A DNA stretch of 64,000 bases from Bolinopsis microptera. Taxonomy: Eukaryota > Ctenophora > Tentaculata > Lobata > Bolinopsidae. The notes under the pieces are model-generated. The model did no database searches and was not told the origin of the DNA. It saw only the letters and a program-made list of their open reading frames with translations. A program made the translations under genes and the position numbers. Below, one piece after another: positions 23,626 to 33,250 of the stretch (position 1 is the first letter of the stretch; the number at the start of each line of letters is the position of its first letter). The stretch spans positions 992,001 through 1,056,000 of the forward strand of contig NC_087074.1 of the NCBI RefSeq assembly GCF_026151205.1. Direction: 5' to 3'.

Positions 23626-25917
23626 TAAAATCCTTGCTTTAACAAATGGCTAAGTATTTTGACACCACACCAGTAGAGGACACATTACATAATCCATGAA
23701 TGAGATCTGACGCCTGTATAGTCTCCGCCTGTACAACCTTTTCCTAATGAAATAAACGAATTTTATCAGATCTCCACCACGGAGAACTGCGATAATTGAT
23801 TCATGAAACACTCCAACCGCCACCACCAATTATCACAATCGGAATCAACACGGCCAGAGTGCCAGAAAGTTATCAGTTTGATAAGCATTGTGCACCCCCT
23901 CTAATAGCACCCAGCACCTAAGATAATAGGGAATGTGCACATCTAATCGGTAATCAGATTTGTGGTAGGAAGTAAGAAGAATGGTATCAGAAATGACATG
24001 AAACTGAGGCCACGTCACTACTCCTGATTTAATCAATGAAGCAGCTTTGCAGGCTAGCTATCAGTTTCAGGGCGAGGACTGCAGCTTCTCACGCCTCTAT
24101 ACAGTATTTATATAGTAATGTTATATGTTTTTACATAGAAGAGATACTTTGTCTGGTCATGGTATTTCCTTTTTGTTGTAAACGAACATTCCGTCAAGTG
24201 TCTGCCACAGATTGCAGACTACAGTTTGCAGACTTCAGTTTGCAGACTACAGTTTGCAGACCTTTTTGGATGTTTGTTGCAGAATGCATTCATTCCAGTA
24301 TGTTACTGAAGTACTGACTGTTCCTCATTGATTGTTTTTAAACGCTGTCTGGCTTTAGTCTCGCATTCTTAAAGTACTCCGTAGTGGTTATTTCGAGCTT
24401 AACTTAATCCATTGTCTACTGAGGTGACATCCTGCGATTTTAAAAGAAAGGTTTCTAATTCTGATAGGAGACGAGCAACTTCGGAAGTATTAATTGCAGA
24501 TTTAACGATGGTTTAATGAGATGCAAATTCTGATGACAGAAGCTGTGACATTAGGTGGACAGCTTTGTTCTTAATTAACTGTTCTTAAATCCATTCTTTG
24601 GTTTGCTCGTTATAGATCTCATTTCCAATTGCAGTGCACGCGATTTATCAGTTTGCCTTTAGAAGTTTACGATTTCTTACTTTTTCTGCTGTAAGTTTTT
24701 GGGACGGCATTTGGCCAATGACCAAGGTTGATGATTAGCTTACCCGTGGGAAAAACATTTGAACTGTCGTGGCAGGTGACAGTAGACAGCTCCCTAGTTT
24801 AAAACATACCATAACATAGGGTCAACCGAATTCAGGGCTACATCTCAGTTGCAACATATTCATTATGCATCCCACTAAATATCAAACTAGATTATTATAA
24901 TATTAATAAATATTATGCTCACATATTTAGCACTGTCATTCGGACTCAAGAATTTATCCACTTCCACTTTCAAAGGAATCCCCAAAATAGGTCCTGTCAA
25001 TTATAGAATTATCTGGAGATATCTCCAGGAAAGTGGAGCATTTACAACTTCACATATCAGCTCTGCACACAGGGAGAGAGAGAGAGAGAGTACAGATACT
25101 GTGCATATTTACAGTACCCAAATTGGCGCTAAATAGAGTTATTACCTAATGTGCGCTACAAAATACATCCCCGTAAAAACTTGCTCATCAACGTATCACA
25201 TACTATAATGATCATTGATCGCGTTAAGAATATTTGTATATTTCTTGTCTACTTTCTTATTTTATGTTTAAACACACGATTTATCAATCAGACAGATCCA
25301 CAGTGTTTCTACCCCAGCAGTAATATCATAAAAAACAAGAAACGGAAACATTTGATATACTATTTCGTAGTAGAGTGGAGGGTTTCTTCTCAAGATTGCA
25401 TAACACTACTCCCCTTAAAGACCTAGTCTGACTTAACAGCTCACAAATCACTTTCATAGATCATCACCGGTCATGACTTGTCCTTTTTTGTAGCTCTTCT
25501 TCCCGAATAGCGAAGTATAAAAGCTTAAAAGGATTTCATTGTTGCATGCAAGGGGTTACTGCAGAAGATCGGAGCCAAGATTCGGTCAACTTTTTATTTG
25601 TTGATCCGTCGAACTGCAACATTTGTGCGGAAACTGCAACATTTGTGGCCACTTCACCTCAAAAGTCGGTCTAGACTCTAGATTTCCTTTTGTTGGCTTT
25701 TTATTTGATGAAACGGATACACTTGTTATTTTTCGTGTGTCATTGTAAGTTCCTTAGCCCTTCATTCTTTATTGTAATTTTTACGCGTTCATATTTTGAT
25801 AGTTTAAAGTTGCCTGTTGTAGTACGTGTTGTACACTGTTTCGTTTCTTCACTATCAATTAAATGGGAGGGCTCACCTATTAACGCCTGCACTTGTGAGA
25901 TTTGTTTCACCCTTATC

Positions 25918-26021
25918 GGTACAAATGTGACAACCTCCCTATCTGATAACACGGTTTATAGCTCTGTAAGGTACAAATGTGACAACCTCCCTATCTGATA
26001 ACACGGTTTATAGCTCTGTAA
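25918..26021 (+). repeat. Perfect 52-bp tandem duplication
   Basis: Two adjacent identical copies start GGTACAAATGTGACAAC and end TAGCTCTGTAA. Confidence 0.85.
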
Positions 26022-26965
26022 GGACAATTTTACAGCTTCTTCAGCTCTCTTATCACCAATTCTCGTTAGCTTATTGAGGTTTCCCTTAGTTTCTATCAAT
26101 TGAGGTCGATTTATGTGTGAGATCATTTTTAACAACCCTGACCAGATTCCTGACCAGATTCCTGTTGCTCTTAAAACTAGACCCCTCCCTGGTATTGCTC
26201 GCCTCTTAATTTGATAAGCTATTCAAACTATTTCTTAAAACTGACAGCTCCAGTCTGTTAAATCACAGTTAAATCACTGCTCCACCCCTATAACAATATA
26301 ATCAATCACCTGATAATAAAATTTCTCTAAGTGTAAGTTTGAGATCTTCTCACTAAACTGGACATTGTATAGCCTATAGGGAAAAATGTTTTAAACTAAA
26401 TTGTGAGATATCTTGATATTATCATACCAGGAAACGAGGTACACCAGATACGTGATACACGATGATAGCTCTACTCAGTAAGCTAAATACTAAATTACCG
26501 TTTGTTACGTCTGTTGTTTAAAATGTATCAGCGCTGGGAATTATAATAACATTCCTATTTTTCTATAACTATTTTGTGGTTCTGCTGCTCTTGTCAGAAG
26601 GAACTTTTCAATTCAAATTGTGGTTCCGCGGTTGACAAATTATTCTATTATTATGTATGACTTGTTTCAAGTTTAAAAAGCTGCACAAATTTGCAACATG
26701 AAGAGGACAGTTTTTTAACAAAAAACCGTCCATAGACCACAATTTAAATCAAATTGACCACAATTGTATACCACGAGAGTTAAGAAAGTTTTAAAATAAT
26801 AAATCGAAGTATATCAATATACTCGACATCATGTTATGATCTTTATCTTTATTTTATTACGGCCAAGCTCAGCAGTTCATAGAAATTCGATCAATGATTA
26901 AAAAACAAAAATAAAATGAGGATACAGAGGCAGAAAATAAAAAGTATGAAAAGTCAAGGATAAAA

Positions 26966-27115
26966 CACTAGATTCTTAAATACTATTATTTCAGTGGCAC
27001 TAGTAGCGACGCTAAGATTAGGAGATGGTAAAGAACACAACACTAGATTCTTAATCCCTATTATTTCAGTGGCACTAGTAGCGACGCTAAGATTAGGAGA
27101 GGGTAAAGGACACAA
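26966..27115 (+). repeat. 75-bp tandem duplication covering an acceptor and exon start
   Basis: Copy one is 26966-27040 and copy two 27041-27115. Both contain TATTATTTCAG followed by the first ~45 bases of the exon at 27070. Only the second copy continues into the full exon. Confidence 0.85.
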
Positions 27116-27161
27116 GCACTGCAGACAGATGGAGCTCCATGACCTTTGTGAAACGCCCCAG
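27070..27161 (+). CDS. Ig/Kazal/VWD gene, exon a (first exon seen)
   Basis: Acceptor TATTTCAG and donor CAG|GTAAAC bound the frame ALVATLRLGEGKGHKHCRQM and on to LCETPQ. It enters with two bases completing a codon and leaves in phase 0. The domain is not recognised; it carries two cysteines that may pair with those of the next exon. Its own 5' part is duplicated upstream. Confidence 0.65.
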
Positions 27162-30100
27162 GTAAACAAACTAGTAAACGAATCCCTCAAGTATAATTAT
27201 AGGGTTTCAAAGGGATCATTGTAAACATCTATTTCTATGGTCCATTAATTTGTGACTCACGGATTAAATCCAAGTTCTCAGAATAATTATTAAAAATTGT
27301 ATCACAAAATATGAGCAAAAGTACCCCAAAGCTAACGTTATATGTCTCCCACAGGGTAGAGAATGCATTCAGTACACCCCTGACATGCAACCAGTTTGCA
27401 ACCAGTACCGAATGAACAAAGCAACAAAGACCACCACCATCCTGAGCAGTGAGACTGTCCCTTACTGGGGTAAGTGACTTATATGTTCCGAAACAAAAAA
27501 CCAGTCCATAGAAAATCCGCTGAAAATTACTAATTTACTTTCGATTCGAAAGAATTGATTTCAAGATCATTCATGCTGGATAATTTATTGGTACTTTGGT
27601 TGCAACTGATCCTCTTTAAATAGACAATAAGATCATTTTTCCAATAAAAAGGAAGTGACGTGTTTTCAACCCTTGTTTGACAATATTATTTGCTAATAAG
27701 AAGCCGTGTTGTACGGTTATTAACTTTAAAGGTACGGTTAAAGTACGGTTATTAACTTTAAAGGTGATAAACTTTTCTGCCTGCTCAAAGTTCAAGCATG
27801 GCTTGGTACGAAATTTTAATAATAGAGGAGTGAAAAAACATAGAATTTAAGACAGTAAATTCTGGCGACTGGCAGTCCTCGCAAGCTCCACTGAAAACCA
27901 TGGCCCGAAGAATTTTAGAATTTGAGTGCATTTTTGCTAAAACCACTGAGCTTCGTCAAATTGGGGGCATAAACCAAGAGGCGAAAATAGTGGATTTCGA
28001 TTGGCTGGCTGCCTCTGAAGCTGTTTGGTGAAATAGCGTAAGCATTAGTACTAAACCAGCTAAAATCCTAAATATTTGAAAATTGGGGAGGAAGAATTAC
28101 GTGAAGTGGGTGCTGAGAGGAGAAGACGAAATAGGGCGCATTTAGTCAGCTGCGGACCTGGTTTATTTGTCGACTATTACAAAATTCGGAGCACGCCTTC
28201 ATCTGCTCTGCATTTCTCTGCAAGCACACAATTTTAGTTTGTTGCGTTAACATTTAAAAAATATAAGCTGCTTACCATAATTAGCTGACGTAATCATTAA
28301 TCTGTGCCTAGTTATAATAATCTGGAATGTGACACTTATCATGTGAAATGTTAGTAAAACTGTCTCGAAATGTTTCACAATACTATCAGTGGATTCCTAT
28401 TGGAAGAACCTTGAGGTAGCAAAATCTGAAATAACAGCGAAGGTCACGACACGCCTTGTTTCCGGTTATAATCAGCCCGTGATTTGAGATTAAATAATAG
28501 TGCGATATCACTGGAGTCAGAAAAGCAGGGAAAAATTGTGGGAGATACTATTGTGATAATAATTTCGGCTTCCATCGGGAGACAATAATTGCTGGAGATG
28601 AATAAAATCAAATTACAATGGCCCTACCGTAGTAGTGAATGGTGGTGATTAGTATAATAGAGACTTTCCTTAGAATTCTCAATAATAGCACGTATATAAG
28701 AGTGCTGGGGTTGTGTCCAGTAAATCTGCACAGAAAATACTATAATCATTCCTCAAAAGAGAATTAAATCGAAACCTGGACAACTTTCAAACATATTCAT
28801 TTCGTGGGATAGTTGGTGCTTATTTTTGCAACCAAAATCTCCGTTCCCCACGATACCCTAGATCGATGGAAACTTTCTGCTGAATTTGCTACTACTTACT
28901 TGATCTGATCAACAGATAATTAACTTAAGAAAATGTCTCTAGAAATCATTATAAGTTATATATATAGCTGACGGACTGAAGAAAAAATAATACGAAAATT
29001 ACTTCAGAGGAAATTATGAATTACTGAAAGAAGCAAATATTTCTGCTATTATAACTAAAAGTGAAGACATCGGACAATATTAAATATATTGCTTTTATGT
29101 CCCAAAGTAATTTCCGATAGGAGAATAGCTCTCCACCCCATATGAATGAAAAATTTAATCACGGTAGGTAACATCAAGACCAATCCAACATTCGAATGAA
29201 CATACATAACAATCATTTTTCTGCAATTAGCAGCATACTATATTTTTTTAACTAATTACAACACTACAAATCTATTACATTTATTGAGAATTATGTAATA
29301 TAACGTGATGGAAATATTTTAAACGGGCATATCCTGTCCAAACCCAGGATGCACTACATGAAGAATTCGTTGTTACTTTGTTTGAAAAGCATTAATATAT
29401 AACAATTTTCCGAAAAAGGAGGCTGAAATTGAAAATAAGTTCTACATGAAATATAAATGTTTCCACTAACCCCAACCCCTTATTTTCAGACGCAGCCCCA
29501 CCAGTAATACTGCTGATAACCGGTAACCAGACCGTTGCACCAGGAGAGCCGTTTGAGATACGGTGCATGGCTGAGGGAGCCCCAGCTCCCTTTATCGAAA
29601 TAGTTTATAAGGAAGACGCTGATCTTAGTCCGGTATGAAACTTAGAACTTAAACTTAGAAATAGAACTTAAAGTGACTTGAAACTAAAGTAGTGCGCTTC
29701 AAAGTGAACACATACGCTTGTTTGACCATGTCAAAGTGAACGCATACGCTTGTTTGACTGTGTCAATTTGGCTCGATGCCAAAACAAAAATATTTCTGTT
29801 TGATTAGTTAGAGAGTCCTGCATAGTGGGACGCCCTGGTCATCTAGCTGTGATTCTGAGACTGCAGGTTTCCCCTCATCACATGCACCCTTAGTGACCAC
29901 CTCTTTGAGAGAAGGTTTCTTTAGCTCCATCTCTAAAACTCCGCTTATCCTCAGGTACCTGGCTCTGTCTCCAACTCGGTGGATATTGAGAAGCGAGCAG
30001 TGCAAACAATGATGGCCCAAACTTATGCTATAGAACAAGACGAGGGCTGGTATAGATGTGTGGCTAAAAACGGGGAGGGAGTTATCTATGAGGATACTTA

Positions 30101-33100
30101 CCTTACTATCGGTGGTAAGTCCCGTGGAAACCTTTTGACTTCATATAGTTCCTTAGCTGTAAAGTCCGCCTGTAAAGTCCGCCTGTAAAGTCCACCTGCC
30201 CTTTTAGGAACCCTTCTCCGATATTATTATTATGCAGTAAAGAAGTCCGATAGTATGCAGTAACTAATCACTAATTTATGCTAAGTTCGGATGGTTATAT
30301 AAATTGCAGATTAATCTCTCTGGTCATTTTCCGAGGAAAGATTGAACCTTTAAATGTTTGAAAGTCTCCTTATTATTATTTAATCACAGGATTGATAATA
30401 ATATAATACAGTAAAATATACTGTAACACACTATCATTGACCGTCATTGTCACAATGTTTGTACCAGGGTTTGAATCAGAATGAAGTCTAGTAACCTCAC
30501 GAACAATCAATGGACCTGTCAAGGGGTTTCTTAAAGGGACCCGGGACTAAAACCTACAAATAATAATAATGCCAGAAACCAAACAATATGACATCTAATA
30601 GAGCTTCTGGGGTTGCGATGCTTCTAAGGAAATTAATGCAAATCAAACCCCAAAATCCTTGTAAATGCCTGTGAACCCTTGTAACTTATTATGCGCATAT
30701 TGACGAAGGACAAATCAAAAATGACATCGTAAATCTGCAACACTAATGCAAACGCATCAAATCTGCAACCTAAATAAACTGTTAAAATCATTGACCAAAA
30801 AACCCACACAATGATTCAATCTAGCTAAAAAACTATAAGTCAGCTATAAGTGAACTTTAAGTCAGCTTTAAATCAGCTATAAGTATGCTATGGGACAACT
30901 ATCTGTCAGACCTGTGACTGTGTTGTAATGACCCGGAGACATGCTGTATTGTCTGGGACCCGCCTAAAAGCAGCGCCTGGCAGATATATCAACCAGCAGA
31001 TCGCTTTCTGACAGAAGAAGCATCTATCAAAGGTATCATTTAGGATGCCGGCTACTTTTAACAGTGCTTCAATGTGTTAAAAGTCCTCCTTAAATGTCAT
31101 GAATTTTGTAGCTTTGCAACTCTCTTATTTAGAAATTATACTTATTATACTTATAGGTTAAGTCGTAAAAATTAATTCTTCGGTATTAAAAAGTATCCTC
31201 ATAAGGTTTTTAAAAATTAACATTCATTCTGGATTACAGACGCGGTTTACCTTTAATCATTATCACTTATACGGGCAACATGCTATTCAGATTTAGATAT
31301 AATCTCATCATGGGTAAAATATCATTTAATACTGCTCAAAAGCTTGATTTTGGATTAACAGTGAACGCTGAGTCAATCAAGCGTCAGTAGGATTAGCAGA
31401 CACATGTTTAGCGGCTGGTCAACAGTGGGGTACAGAGTTTATGATTAGAAATCAGTCTCTGCCTCTCTCTATTCGTCAGAATTATATGGTCATTAGAAGA
31501 AGACATGCATTGCAAATGTTAATCAAGTTTTAACAATGCATGAATGCAAACCTTTCCTATTTTCTCGAGTTTTATCGACGGAACAATCAGTTTTAAATGG
31601 AGTAGAAAAATGTATCTTTTAATCCACGTGCTTATAAAGCCGCCAACTCGACTCCATGATTAGCTCATTAGGTTACAAAGCGTCAAGCCGACAGTTATCC
31701 AAATACTTTCAAATACTTTCACAAATCTCGAACGATCAGTACCACCTTATAGGTGTCTTTGTAATATCTTCTCTAGCTTCTTATGTGTTAAGGCAAAGGC
31801 TTCTAACTCCACAAGTTCACAACAAATTCGCGACAAAATGGCATAGTGAAAGACTTACAAATTCAAAATTTACCAATCGGTAAATCGGCAACTCCCCAAC
31901 TCAATAGAAAGAGCCCAAATTCTCCAAATCTATTGGAGGATGCACTTGGTCGCGGTGAAGACTTCGCACCTCTTGATTTCTATAATCTACAAAGAAAGAA
32001 CGAGGTGCCTTGAGGCACACAAAAAAAGGAATGAGAAAAATCAGAAAACTCTCAACTTCTTGGTCACACTATATATTTTGTTGATGATGTATCACATATA
32101 ACGTAAACCTGATCAAGAAGAAATTGAGAGTAAAATCTTGGTAACATGGTAATACACGTTCAGACTTTCCGATTTCATTATTTATTAAGCCAGGATGTTA
32201 TTGTTACGGCTTGTCCAGCTCTTTTAGGCGCGGAATTTTATGAAAATGTGAACTTTTTTCAACTGTACCTCCTCGGTCATACTTATAGTGACTCGCAAAG
32301 GATTATAGTCCATTATTCCTTATAAGGGCATCACGTGGTGTTTAGTTAGTATTCTACAAATTCTAGCAGGCTAACTAAACTGTTTACTATTTAACTGCTT
32401 TCAAGTACATAATATATTGATTCCGAAAATTATTATTTATTATTAAAGTTTCAAACCAAATTAGCTTTCTTTTCAAAGCATTCAATATTTGTATAATCCA
32501 CACCTACTAACCCAATCTCCAAACTCCTTCCATTTATCCCCACTTTTCTTACTCTCGTACGTCCTCAGATTTATGTGACACAGTGGTATGTGATGCACCC
32601 CAAGTTTGCAAAGCAGACTACGATCTCGGAATAGCTGAATGTTCGTGTCCCTTCTGTACTTGGGAAAACTACGAGACCGATCCTAACCTCTACTGTGGTA
32701 AGTAAGGACCGGTGTTACTAGGGTGTTACTAGGTGTTACTAGGGTGTTACTAGGTGTTACTAGGTGTTACTAGGGTGTTACTAGGTGTTACTAGGTGTTA
32801 CTAGGTGTTACTAGGGTGTCCCTTCTGTACTTGGGAAAACTACGAGACCGATCCCAACCTCTACTGTGGTAAGTAAGGACCGGTGTTACTAAGTGTTACT
32901 AGGTGTTACTAGGTGTTACTAGGGTGTTACTAGGGTGTTACTAGGTGTTACTAGGGTGTTACTAGGTGTTACTAGGTGTTACTAGGGTGTTACTAGGGTG
33001 TTACTAGGGTGTTACTAGGGTGTTAATATGGTGTTACTAGGTGTAATTAGGGTGTTACTAGGGTGTTACTATGGTGTTACTAGGTGTTACTAGGGTGTTA

Positions 33101-33215
33101 CTAGGGTGTTACGAGGTGTTACTAGGGTGTTACTAGGGTGTCCCTTCTGTACTTGGGAAAACTACGAGACCGATCCCAACCTCTACTGTGGTAAGTAAGG
33201 ACCTGTGCTTGAAAA

Positions 33216-33250
<35 letters not shown>

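Larger units (their letters stand above)
22914..26965. other. Region between left arm and host gene, no firm gene
   Basis: I expected the first exons of the Ig/VWD gene here and found none that I can support. It holds the GAAGACTTCACGCCC minisatellite, three GCAGACTACAGTTT repeats (24210-24260), a GA run (25074-25091) and a perfect 52-bp tandem duplication (25918-26021). A minus-strand frame at 25740-25952 looks somewhat protein-like but has no recognisable motif. Confidence 0.5.

Noticed and set aside
24036-24317. 93-codon ORF with Cys residues
   Set aside because: The Cys-rich part comes from three GCAGACTACAGTTT repeats; no motif or splice support.
25740-25952. Minus-strand 70-codon ORF
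   Set aside because: Somewhat protein-like but without splice sites or a family match, and it overlaps the 52-bp duplication.
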